Shown piece by piece: positions 25,873 to 34,188 of a stretch of DNA of 45,856 bases. Every line of letters starts with the position of its first letter. Positions within the stretch are counted from its first letter, which is position 1. The position numbers and the translations under genes are program-made. Under the pieces are notes generated by a model. The model was not told the DNA's origin and did not search any database. It saw nothing but the letters and a program-made list of their open reading frames with translations. This DNA comes from an uncultured Maricaulis sp. Lineage in GTDB: Bacteria; Pseudomonadota; Alphaproteobacteria; Caulobacterales; Maricaulaceae. The stretch is from assembly GCF_905480005.1 (NCBI RefSeq), contig NZ_CAJQOO010000020.1, positions 1-45,856 of the forward strand. Reading direction: 5' to 3'.

Positions 25873-28809
25873 TCAGAATTCGGTATTGAATCCAACCCGG
25901 ATGATCCGGCCGACCGGGTTACCGGTGAAGGGATCATAATTGTAGTCCTGGCGGGCGAAGCTCGGATCTTCATCGGTCAGGTTGATGGCCGTGAACGAGA
26001 AGGTCGATGCGTCGCCGACATGATAGAGAAGGTTGAAATCGGTCGTCAGCTGACTGTCGATCGTGGCCCCCTGCATCAGCACCGGATTACCCGCAATGTA
26101 CGGATTCGGAGCGAACGGGCCCGTACCCAGATCGGCACGCTGGTCACGATAGCTGTCCGAATAGGTGAAGGTCAGGCGGGTATCGATATTCCCGACCGTA
26201 TACTCCAGGAAACCACGTCCCTTCCAGGCCGGCACCGGGTAAGCGGTGGTCTGGAAGTTCATGAAGCCGACGCCGTCGAAGCCCTCCTGGACGACAACAC
26301 CCTCGACGACTTCGTCGCCAAGCTCATTGCCGAGCATGTAGGTGGCCGTGATGCCGGCATTGAGCGAGCCGCCCAGAACATCGCCGAAATCATAGTTCAT
26401 GATGAAGTCGATACCGGAGCTGGTAAGATCACCGCCATTGACGACCTGGGTCCGGACACGAGCGATATTCGCCGCCGCGCAGGTCCCGGCGCCGGCAACG
26501 CCGCCGCCATCATTGAACTGGAACCGCTCCCTGAGACCATCGAAGGCCGGGTTCGTACAGTTTGTCGGATCCGCAAACAGGGTCGCGACCATGCCCGAGA
26601 GAGGCTCTGTGCTGATTGTGTCCTGAATATCGTATCGGAAATAGTCGACACTGGCCGTGAAGTTATCGGTCGCGAACAAGGCACCGATCGAGTAATTCGT
26701 CGCCGATTCCGGCGCCAGGGCCGGATTGCCGAAGACGTCCACAGGACGGAAGCTTGAGGCGATCACCTGCAGCGAGGTCACATTGCTGTTGACCGTTTGC
26801 TGTGGCGGTGGGCCGCGGAAGGTGGTGCCGACAGATCCGCGCAGGGCGAAGCCCTCGGAAATCTGCCAGCGCGCCGTAACCTTCGGATCGAAAGTTGAGC
26901 CCGTCTGGCCACCATAATCCTCATAGCGAGCCGCAAGCTGGACATTGAAGTCATCCGTAACCGGCAGCTGCAACTCACCGAACAGGGCATAGACATCCCC
27001 GTCAGCATCGCCATTGGCATTCGAGCCGAGGAAGGCCCAGGCACCAGTTTGCGGATCACATGTCGTGTTTCCGGTTACAGGCGTATCGCGGCAGGGATTG
27101 ACGGCAATATTGTTATTGTCGCCATACACGGCCGAGTAGGTTTCCCGGCGGTACTGACCACCGAAGCCATACAGGACTTGCCCACCGGCCAACTCCCATC
27201 CGGTCTCACCGCTGATCGTACCTTCAGCAACGAAGAGCTCGGTCTCGAGCGTGGTCGAACCCCGCACGAAGAACCAGTTGATCAGTTCTGCGCTGTTCTG
27301 GTTGGGCTCGGACCCGGGCCGTTCCGCACCGGTGACGGCGTTGGCCGTCGCCTGGTTGCCGAACGGATTGTAGAATTGACACCCGCCAACGCCGGCCGTC
27401 CCGGTCGCCAGGTCACAATTCGGACCACCCAGACCGTTCAGCGCCAGCTGAACGCGGTCACCAAAGCTGTCATAACCGTCATAGTAGCGCTCATACCGGT
27501 GATAGGTGACATTGAAGTCAAAGGACGTCGTGTCATTCAGCTCACCATTGAGCCCGGTCGAGATCCGGAAGCTTTCATTCTGGCGAATGCCCGTAGCCGA
27601 GCCCAGATTGTCGGGGTTTCCGGCGAAAGCCGGATTGCCGCCGGCAAGAAGCGGTCGGAACAAAAGGGTCGGGAAGAGTACGGCAAGCGTACCGGCAGGA
27701 ACGATCCCGGGGTTCTCGGCAACCATTTGCTGGAAGCCGGGATTCGCAGCCGACACAACAAATCCGCTGGGAGACCCACCCACGCCTGCTGTCGGCGCCT
27801 GGGTCAGGAGATAGGTCGGCGAGGTCCGGTAGTGCGGCACCTCGTCATGCCCGTAGAGAAGGCTCATCTCCCACTCGACCGTGTCGGTGAGATCCACAGC
27901 CAGCTCAGTCCAGATCTGGTAGCGGTCCTCTTCTTCGACGAGGGCGTCGAAGCCGGTATATTGGGTCCGGCACCATCCGATCGCGGTGACATAACCACCG
28001 AGTGCGGCACAATCAGGGTCGGCGCGCAGGCCGCCGATCGGACCGAAACCGGCCGGAGTTATGCCGAGCGGCAGGAAGGTCGCCGGGTTACCGCCGCCCG
28101 TCCAGCCACCTTCCGGATTTGATTCAAAATCCTGAACCGCAAAATCGCGATCCCGGGCAAGAAGCTCCGAACGATGCTGATAGCCCGCGGCTATGAGAAG
28201 GCTGAAATTGTCGCCCTGATGTCCGAAACTGCCTTGCAGCGTGTAATCGCCGTCAGTGTCGGAAATGAAGGAATAGTCTCCCCCGAAACGGAATCCATCC
28301 TGGTCAGACCGGGTGATGAAATTGACCACGCCCCCGATCGCGTCAGACCCGTAGATCGCCGCGGCGCCATCCTTGAGAATCTCGATCCGGCCGATTGCCG
28401 CAGCGGGCAAAAGGTTGAGATCGACGAATGGGACGCCCGTCCCGGCCGGCACAAGGCGACGATTATTCAGCAAGACCAGCGTGCGCTGCGGGCTCAGGCC
28501 ACGCAGGTTGACGGACGCCATGCCTTCGGTGGCTTGCGACCGGCTGTCGAACTGGTTGGTGTCGCCAATAACACCACTGGAAACCGGAAGAGCCTTGATC
28601 AGCTCAACCGGCGACGGATTGCCCAGACGAGCAAGTTCTTCGGCAGACAGGACGTCGACAGGCAGCGCCGCGTCCTCAGGGGTGCCGCGGATCGCGGAAC
28701 CCGTAACGATGATCACATCGTCTTGCGCCTGCACCGTCGCGGACAGACCTGCCATCATGGCAAGTGCCGTCAACGCGCTGCTCGTACGCATGAGACCTTT
28801 AACAGTCAT
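25873..28809 (-). CDS. TonB-dependent outer membrane receptor (large)
   Basis: This 978-residue receptor has a signal peptide at residues 1-29 (ALTALAMMAGLSATVQAQ). A TonB-box-like DDVIIVTGSAIRG follows, then a plug domain to about residue 160 with LNLLPAAAIGRIEILKDG and AAIYGSDAIGGVVNFIT, a conserved plug ending. The barrel ends in RVGFNTEF, with C-terminal Phe. Extracellular cysteine-containing loops are present. The start ATG 28809 has a strong GGAGG site; a longer frame to 28860 would include that site inside the gene. It belongs to the large receptors that bind polymers, peptides or hydrophobic compounds in Caulobacter-like bacteria. The CATACCG element lies 40 bp upstream. The MFS gene lies 121 bp upstream on the same strand. 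Substrate unknown, perhaps the acid degraded by nearby genes. Confidence 0.93.
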   Translation of the reverse strand: MTVKGLMRTSSALTALAMMAGLSATVQAQDDVIIVTGSAIRGTPEDAALPVDVLSAEELARLGNPSPVELIKALPVSSGVIGDTNQFDSRSQATEGMASVNLRGLSPQRTLVLLNNRRLVPAGTGVPFVDLNLLPAAAIGRIEILKDGAAAIYGSDAIGGVVNFITRSDQDGFRFGGDYSFISDTDGDYTLQGSFGHQGDNFSLLIAAGYQHRSELLARDRDFAVQDFESNPEGGWTGGGNPATFLPLGITPAGFGPIGGLRADPDCAALGGYVTAIGWCRTQYTGFDALVEEEDRYQIWTELAVDLTDTVEWEMSLLYGHDEVPHYRTSPTYLLTQAPTAGVGGSPSGFVVSAANPGFQQMVAENPGIVPAGTLAVLFPTLLFRPLLAGGNPAFAGNPDNLGSATGIRQNESFRISTGLNGELNDTTSFDFNVTYHRYERYYDGYDSFGDRVQLALNGLGGPNCDLATGTAGVGGCQFYNPFGNQATANAVTGAERPGSEPNQNSAELINWFFVRGSTTLETELFVAEGTISGETGWELAGGQVLYGFGGQYRRETYSAVYGDNNNIAVNPCRDTPVTGNTTCDPQTGAWAFLGSNANGDADGDVYALFGELQLPVTDDFNVQLAARYEDYGGQTGSTFDPKVTARWQISEGFALRGSVGTTFRGPPPQQTVNSNVTSLQVIASSFRPVDVFGNPALAPESATNYSIGALFATDNFTASVDYFRYDIQDTISTEPLSGMVATLFADPTNCTNPAFDGLRERFQFNDGGGVAGAGTCAAANIARVRTQVVNGGDLTSSGIDFIMNYDFGDVLGGSLNAGITATYMLGNELGDEVVEGVVVQEGFDGVGFMNFQTTAYPVPAWKGRGFLEYTVGNIDTRLTFTYSDSYRDQRADLGTGPFAPNPYIAGNPVLMQGATIDSQLTTDFNLLYHVGDASTFSFTAINLTDEDPSFARQDYNYDPFTGNPVGRIIRVGFNTEF

Positions 28810-28848
28810 AATCTCCTCCCAGACTGGTGCGGTTGCTTTGTTTTTTTG

Positions 28849-28858
28849 CATACCGCAC
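28849..28858. promoter_or_regulatory. CATACCGCAC element upstream of the large TonB receptor
   Basis: The 10-mer CATACCGCAC lies 40 bp before the receptor start. Its reverse complement, GTGCGGTATG, recurs at 35746-35755 upstream of the acyl-CoA operon, and its first seven bases recur twice upstream of the tandem TetR gene. A run of seven T (A on the coding strand) lies beside it. Confidence 0.4.
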
Positions 28859-28930
28859 ATTCGATTAGATCAATCGCATTTTCACAAGTCAAGGAGATAG
28901 GGGGCGTTTCCCTAGTTATATTAGGCGAAT

Positions 28931-30286
28931 TCAACGCTGCACTGCATCATGGGACTCGGCGCCCAGATGACGCGGCTCGCGTACTGCGGAAACTAGAACG
29001 AGCAAGCTCGCAATCAGGCTGACCAGCGAAATCACGAAAACCGGGAGCAGGCCGGCGAAACTGGCGATGACCCCGCCGACCACCGGCCCGATCGTGGCCA
29101 TGGTCGTTTCAACCGTCGTGGAAAGCGCGAGACGCATCGGGATGTCATCGCGATTGCCGAATTCCAGCACCAGCGTCGTTGAGCTCATCATATAGCCGGA
29201 CGCCGCGGCCCCCAGTCCGAAGAAGGCCAACAGGAAATGCCAGGTTTCCTCGGCGAAGATCATGCCGAACAGTGACAGCGCCCAGGTCGCGACGGTGAGG
29301 ATGAAGACCAGCCGGAATCCATAACGATCCCCCAGCGTGCCCCAAAGCAGGTTGGTGACCGTATCGGCGCCGAGAAAGGCGAGCGAGAGCAGGCCGATCG
29401 TGGCTCCATCAATCTCCAGCTTGCGACCCGCATAGATGATGCAGAAGGGAATGACGATCCGCCCGGCCGTGGCCAGCATCTGGGCGATCAGGAAGTTGCG
29501 GTAATCGCGATCGACCAGCAATTGCGGGAATTCGCGCACCCGCGCCAGCACACCCATCTGGAGCTTCACCGTCGGGCTTTCCGGCTCGCGCAGAAAAAGC
29601 CAGAGCGCACCGAGACCCAGGCTGGTCAGAACAAAGGCGACCATGAAGGTCGTCGCATATCCATTGCCCAGCGCATTTGTCTCGATGAGATGTACCCCAG
29701 CCCACCAGGACAGTGCCGCGGCGATTGCACCACCGGCGATGTTTCGCCAGGCCTGCAATCGTCCGCGCATGCGGATCGGGATCACTTTCGACAAGAGCAC
29801 CTGGAAAGCGACGCGTTGGGAGCCGAGGAAGAAGCCGAAGAAGAGCAGGAAGGCAAAGGTTGCGGCGACCAGGACCGACCCCGTCAGGAACCAACCTGCC
29901 ACCGCCAGCCCCAGCAACTGCAACCGCATCAGAATGCCAATCGTCATGGCCGCCGGCATCACCCGGCGTCGGTGCTCGATATGGGCAGCCCCCATCACCG
30001 GAGAGGCAATCGCGCCGAGTTGGATCAACGCCTGACCGAGACCGACAAAAATGGGTGAGCCGGTCAGCATGTGCAGGTAGGCGGGCACGAAGGTCGGGGC
30101 AAAGATCAGGCGAAACCCCGTCATGCCCAGCATGCCGTGGGTAAAGTGTGCGATGTAATTGCGACGAAGATTGCCCTCGACGTAATCGCTATAGGCTTGC
30201 TCGCGCCCCTCGGGCGTCGTCACATCCCCCACCGCGCCGGTCACGGGTGGACCAGCGGGCGAAGGCGGTGTGGGCGTTTCATTCAA
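28931..30286 (-). CDS. MFS transporter
   Basis: This 451-residue inner-membrane protein has about 12 hydrophobic helices, preceded by a proline-rich cytoplasmic tail of about 35 residues. The loop between the halves carries VIPIRMRGRLQAWRN after helix 5-6, and the second half starts near residue 255. The MFS motif appears weakly in LWGTLGDRYGFR. Substrate family not recognised. The first codon is TTG at 30286, overlapping the TGA of the acyl-CoA dehydrogenase (TTGA). No good Shine-Dalgarno stands before it, and the next ATG is at residue 51, inside the first membrane segments, so coupled translation is inferred. Because the upstream gene has an internal stop, coupling here may be weakened. 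It is the last gene of the leftward operon. Confidence 0.85.
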   Translation of the reverse strand: MNETPTPPSPAGPPVTGAVGDVTTPEGREQAYSDYVEGNLRRNYIAHFTHGMLGMTGFRLIFAPTFVPAYLHMLTGSPIFVGLGQALIQLGAIASPVMGAAHIEHRRRVMPAAMTIGILMRLQLLGLAVAGWFLTGSVLVAATFAFLLFFGFFLGSQRVAFQVLLSKVIPIRMRGRLQAWRNIAGGAIAAALSWWAGVHLIETNALGNGYATTFMVAFVLTSLGLGALWLFLREPESPTVKLQMGVLARVREFPQLLVDRDYRNFLIAQMLATAGRIVIPFCIIYAGRKLEIDGATIGLLSLAFLGADTVTNLLWGTLGDRYGFRLVFILTVATWALSLFGMIFAEETWHFLLAFFGLGAAASGYMMSSTTLVLEFGNRDDIPMRLALSTTVETTMATIGPVVGGVIASFAGLLPVFVISLVSLIASLLVLVSAVREPRHLGAESHDAVQR

Positions 30287-31395
30287 TAGTCGTTCAATCG
30301 GGCAAAGCGCTCGCGATGAAAGGCCCCATTGCCATACTGGGCCTCGAGAATGCGGGCCCGCTTGAGATAGAAGCCGGAACTATGCTCGTCCGTCATTCCG
30401 ATTCCGCCATGCAGCTGGATCAGTTCACGCGAGACGAGATTCAGGGTCTGACAGGCGGTCGCCTTTGCTAGGGAGACACGGGTCGGGACGTCATCCCGCC
30501 CGGCATCAATCGCTTCCATCGCCCCTTCGACGACGGACCGCATCAACTCGATCTCGGTGAAGAGATTGGCCATGCGGTGCTGCAGCGCCTGGAAGCGCGA
30601 CAGGATTTCGCCGAATTGGGAGCGGGTCTTGAGATAGTCCAGCGTGTCCTCGAATGACTGCACGGCGAGACCCAGCATTTCCGCCGCAACACCGGCCCGG
30701 GCCCGGTCGAGCACAGCGTCAAGCAGCGCCTCGTCACCGGATTCAAGCCGGGCATTCGCGGGCAGGGCGACCTGGTCCAGCGTGATCGCCGCGTGGGAGC
30801 GGAAATCGATCAGCTTGCGGGTCGAGACCGTGACGCCGGAGGCATCGGCCGGCACCAGGAAGAGACCGACACCGCCTTCATATTGCGCTGCCACGATCAG
30901 CAGGTTGGCCGCATCCCCCTCGGCGACGAAACACTTCTCCCCGCTCAGTATCCAGCCGTCACCGGCCTACTCGGCGCGGGCCTTGATCTGGTCTGGTGCG
31001 TGTCGGGGACCTTCATCCACGGCCAGAGCGGCAATCGTCTCACCGCTGGCCATACCGGGCAGCCAGGCTGCCTTCTGGTCGTCGGAGCCGCCCAGAAGCA
31101 GCGCACTCGTCGCCGCGAGTGAGGAGGCATTGAGCGGGCTGGCCGTCAGCGTGCGCGCACACTCCTCGAGCACGAGTCCAAGGCTTAGATAACCAAAATC
31201 CGAGCCCCCATGGACTTCCGGAATGATCACTCCGGTCCAGCCCATTTCCGCCATCTTGGCAAAGGCCTGCGGGTCGAAACCGATCGCTTCGGCGGCGTCG
31301 CGAACCTTCCGATAGGCCTTGACCGGCGACTCCTTGCGGGCCCAGTCCCGCGCCATGTCACGCAGCATTGTCTGTTCTTCATTCAAAACGGCCAT
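30283..31395 (-). pseudogene. Acyl-CoA dehydrogenase interrupted by an in-frame TAG codon
   Basis: Reading from ATG 31395 (GGGGAG site upstream) gives the N-terminal dehydrogenase domain to residue 142 (ends IKARAE). A TAG at 30969-30967 follows, then the same frame continues at once with AGDGWILSGEKCFVAEGDAA and runs to a normal C-terminus at 30283. The total of 370 codons is a full acyl-CoA dehydrogenase. All three domains are present: N-terminal helices, beta domain (GWILSGEK) and C-terminal helices (TRSQFGEILSRFQALQHRMA, QLHGGIGMTDEHSSG). Neither usual catalytic Glu position carries Glu (DRARAG in helix G; AQYGNGA near the end), as in non-catalytic partners of heteromeric enzymes. It could be a real nonsense mutation, a sequencing error or read-through. 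Confidence 0.85.
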
Positions 31396-31412
31396 AGCGT
31401 TTGCTCCCCGTC

Positions 31413-32621
31413 CTATTGATGGTCCAGCATCCCGAGGATGCGCTTGGCGATGACATTGTTCTGGATTTCCGTCGTGCCGCCATAAATCGACACGGCCTTG
31501 CCCCAGAGCCAGCCGCGGGTGGAGCCCAGCTCCAGCGGATGGAAACCATCGCCCTCCCAGCCCAGTCCCTGCATGCCCATGATTTCCAACGTCAGCTCAG
31601 CGCGCTCCTGGGTGATGCGGGCGCCGACATTCTTCAGAATTGATGACGCCAGCGAGACCTCTCCGCTCTTGGCTTCCGCCGTCACCCGGCGCGCGGTTGC
31701 CTGGAAGGCCCGCGCCTCCATGTCGTGCTTGATGATGCGGCTGCGCAGATCGCTGTCCGCGAGCCGGCCCTGATCGTCCACACCGACATAATTCTTGGCG
31801 ATATCGGCCAGCGAGGGACCGCCGCCACGGCCCATCCGGCCACCGCCGGAGAGATTGGTGCGTTCGTGCTGGAGCAATCGCTTGCCGATCGTCCAGCCAT
31901 GGCCGATCTCGCCGACGATCTGGTCCTTGGGAACTTTCACATCAGTGAAGAAGGTCTCGCAAAAGGGCGAGGCGCCGGAGATCATCTGGATCGGCTTCAC
32001 CTCGACACCCGGCGATTTCATGTCCAGCAGGATGAAGGAGATGCCCTCATGCTTCTTGGTGGTGTCGGTGCGCACCAGGGCGAAGCACCAGTCGGCCCAT
32101 TGCCCGCCCGACGTCCAGGTCTTCTGGCCATTGATCAGCCAGTGATCACCCCTGTCCTCGCACTTGGTCTGCAGGCTGGCGAGGTCGGAGCCGGCGCCCG
32201 GCTCGGAATAGCCCTGGCACCAGCGGATCTCGCCGCGGCAGATCGGCGGGACATAGCGCTGCTTTTGTTCCTCGGAAGCAAATTCCAGAAGCGTCGGCCC
32301 GAGCATCATCACGCCCAGGCCACCGATGGGGTTCCAGGCATTGATCTTGGCCATCTCGTCCTGGAGGATTCGCGCCTGCTTGGAGTCGAGACCACCCCCA
32401 CCATAGGCTTTCGGCCAGGTCGGCGTTCCCCAACCCTTCTCCCCCATGGCCTTCTTCCAGGCCGCGACTTCCGGGTCCGGATCCGAATCTCCTTCAATGA
32501 CGGCAAGAAGGTTTTCCTTGCCGACCAGGGACGGGGCGAAATTTTCCGCGAGCCAGGCGGCGGCCTCAGCGCGGAAGTCTTCCGTCCCGGTCTCCGGCGC
32601 CGTGATTTCGGTTGTCGCCAT
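31413..32621 (-). CDS. Acyl-CoA dehydrogenase, catalytic partner type
   Basis: This 402-residue FAD enzyme introduces an alpha-beta double bond into an acyl-CoA. FAD/substrate motifs are WCQGYSEPGAGSDLASLQT and WLINGQKTWTSGGQWADW. The C-terminal signature IYGGTTEIQNNVIAKRILG lacks Glu at the MCAD position (YGGT, not YEGT). Glu253 in LLQHERTNLSGG falls at the helix-G position used by isovaleryl- and long-chain dehydrogenases, so it should be active. The alignment is from memory. ATG 32621 is used, GGAG 7 nt upstream; an in-frame TTG two codons earlier is not. It begins 2 nt after the DUF35 stop, and the second dehydrogenase starts 17 nt after its own stop. The pair recalls the alpha2beta2 ChsE enzymes of cholesterol side-chain degradation. 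Confidence 0.93.
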   Translation of the reverse strand: MATTEITAPETGTEDFRAEAAAWLAENFAPSLVGKENLLAVIEGDSDPDPEVAAWKKAMGEKGWGTPTWPKAYGGGGLDSKQARILQDEMAKINAWNPIGGLGVMMLGPTLLEFASEEQKQRYVPPICRGEIRWCQGYSEPGAGSDLASLQTKCEDRGDHWLINGQKTWTSGGQWADWCFALVRTDTTKKHEGISFILLDMKSPGVEVKPIQMISGASPFCETFFTDVKVPKDQIVGEIGHGWTIGKRLLQHERTNLSGGGRMGRGGGPSLADIAKNYVGVDDQGRLADSDLRSRIIKHDMEARAFQATARRVTAEAKSGEVSLASSILKNVGARITQERAELTLEIMGMQGLGWEGDGFHPLELGSTRGWLWGKAVSIYGGTTEIQNNVIAKRILGMLDHQ

Positions 32622-32623
32622 GA

Positions 32624-33034
32624 TCAATCTCCACTTGGGGTGAAAAAGGGCAGGGATGGACCATCCCCGACGGTATCGGCATCGCTGGCTTGCGGCGCCA
32701 GGCGCACACGCTGGCCAATCGCCAGGGTATCCAGATCGTCCGCGACCAAATTGGTCATCAGCGCGGGCCCCTCATCGAGCGTCACATAAGCCACGGCAAA
32801 GGGCGCACCCTCGCCGCGCCGCATGACCGACAGGCTGTAGATTTCGCCGCAACCGGCGCTCTCCAGCCAGCGCGTTTTCTCCGACCCGCAATGGGGACAA
32901 ATATGCCGCGGATAGTAATGAGGCTGGCCACAGGATTCACAGGTCTTGATGCGAAGCACGCCCTCGCCGAGCCCATCCCAGAAGGCGTCCGTCTCCGGAT
33001 TTGGCTGCGGGGCCAGAAGCTTGCGGGTGCTCAT
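32624..33034 (-). CDS. DUF35 zinc-ribbon OB-fold protein, partner of thiolase-like enzyme
   Basis: This 136-residue protein has an N-terminal helix, a rubredoxin-like zinc ribbon CESCGQPHYYPRHICPHC (two CxxC pairs, about residues 32-49), and a C-terminal OB-fold (AVAYVTLDEGPALMTNLV ... GQRVRL). DUF35 proteins bind thiolase or HMG-CoA-synthase-like enzymes and are needed for their activity. In steroid side-chain cleavage a DUF35 domain pairs with the aldolase Ltp2. Here the gene overlaps the stop of the thiolase-like gene (ATGA) and precedes the dehydrogenase by 2 nt, so a thiolase-DUF35 complex is very likely. ATG 33034 is preferred; the longer frame to 33118 runs inside the thiolase gene and has no similarity. 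Confidence 0.92.
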   Translation of the reverse strand: MSTRKLLAPQPNPETDAFWDGLGEGVLRIKTCESCGQPHYYPRHICPHCGSEKTRWLESAGCGEIYSLSVMRRGEGAPFAVAYVTLDEGPALMTNLVADDLDTLAIGQRVRLAPQASDADTVGDGPSLPFFTPSGD

Positions 33035-34188
33035 GACTGACGCTCCAGGATAATGGTGGCGGCGCCGTGCCGCGCTCCGAGGGAACCGCCAATCCCCGTC
33101 GCGACAGCGAGGTCGCAATTGGGCACCTGCACCGCCGGCGCAGCTTCACCACGCAATTGGCGTACAGCCTCGATCACCTTGGTGATGCCGCCGCGAAACA
33201 TGGGGTGGTTGTTGCACAGACCGCCACCATCCGTGTTGAAGGGAAGCTTGCCGCTACCCGAGATCAGATTGCCATCGGCGACAAACTTGCCGCCTTCGCC
33301 CTTGGCGCAGAAACCCAGATCTTCGAGCTGCAGCAGAACGGTGATGGTGAAACTGTCATAGATCGAGGCGTATTTGATATCAGCCGGGGTTACGCCTGCT
33401 TCTTCAAAGGCGCGCGGGCCGGACTGCGCCGCCGCCGAAGTGGTCAGATCGAGCGCCAGGCCACCGGATGGTCCCTTGGTCGCCTCACCGGCTCCCAGAA
33501 GCGAGATCACCGGCCGATTGAGCGTCCTCGCGATCTCCGGAGAGACAACGACCAGAGCGCCGCCGCCATCCGTCGTCACACAGCAATCGAGCCGGTGCAG
33601 CGGGTCGGCGATCGTCGGGCTGTTCACGACATCCTCGACCGTGACCACCTTCGGCAGCATCGCGTGGGGATTGTGCTGGGCATGGTGCGAGGCCGCGACC
33701 TTGATCCAGGCGAGCTGTTCCGACGTGGTGCCAAACTCATGCATGTGACGGCCCGCACACATGCCGTAGCTGGTGTGATTGGTCAGGCCGACCCATTGTT
33801 CGAACGCACTCTCCGGCGCGCCGGGTCGGAAGCGCTGCACGGCCTCGGATCGTGGCCGACCGGCCAGGGTGATCAGGGCCACGGAACACTTGCCCGTGGC
33901 GATCGCCTGGGCTGCATGCGCGACGTGCTGGATATAGGTGCAGCCTCCCATCTCGGTCGAGTCCGTGTGGCGCACGGTCAGGCCGAGATAGTCGATCATC
34001 GAGATCGGCCCGAAGCCGGGCGCATCGGTGGCACAGAAATAGCCATCAACGTCGCTCAGCGAGAGGCCGGCATCAGCCAGCGCCCCGGCCGCACACTCGG
34101 CATGCAGCTGCGGCGTGGTCATGTCCGGCGCCAGTCGGGTGGGATGTTCGAATGCACCCGCGATGCAGGCTGCGTTACGAAGGCTCAT
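33031..34188 (-). CDS. Thiolase-like enzyme (SCP-x/Ltp2-type acetyl-CoA acetyltransferase or aldolase)
   Basis: This 385-residue thiolase-superfamily protein is of the lipid-transfer/SCP-x type. Typical segments are DVDGYFCATDAPGFGP, TEMGGCTYIQHVAHAAQAI, DCCVTTDGGGALVVVS, YASIYDSFTITVLLQLEDLG and NTDGGGLCNNHPMFRGG. The usual CxGxG near the C-terminus is replaced by GIGGSLGARHGAA, so the second catalytic Cys of ordinary thiolases is missing. A Cys (about residue 83) is present in MGGCT. Such proteins act as retro-aldolases or as specialised thiolases with a DUF35 partner, which follows here. The ATG overlaps the symporter stop (ATGA). It is therefore a candidate C-C bond-cleaving enzyme of the operon. 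Which reaction it catalyses cannot be decided from sequence. Confidence 0.88.
   Translation of the reverse strand: MSLRNAACIAGAFEHPTRLAPDMTTPQLHAECAAGALADAGLSLSDVDGYFCATDAPGFGPISMIDYLGLTVRHTDSTEMGGCTYIQHVAHAAQAIATGKCSVALITLAGRPRSEAVQRFRPGAPESAFEQWVGLTNHTSYGMCAGRHMHEFGTTSEQLAWIKVAASHHAQHNPHAMLPKVVTVEDVVNSPTIADPLHRLDCCVTTDGGGALVVVSPEIARTLNRPVISLLGAGEATKGPSGGLALDLTTSAAAQSGPRAFEEAGVTPADIKYASIYDSFTITVLLQLEDLGFCAKGEGGKFVADGNLISGSGKLPFNTDGGGLCNNHPMFRGGITKVIEAVRQLRGEAAPAVQVPNCDLAVATGIGGSLGARHGAATIILERQS

Noticed and set aside
30967-31395. Short stand-alone 142-residue gene
   Set aside because: Ends at a TAG in the same frame as the rest of an acyl-CoA dehydrogenase, so it is a truncated piece rather than a separate gene.
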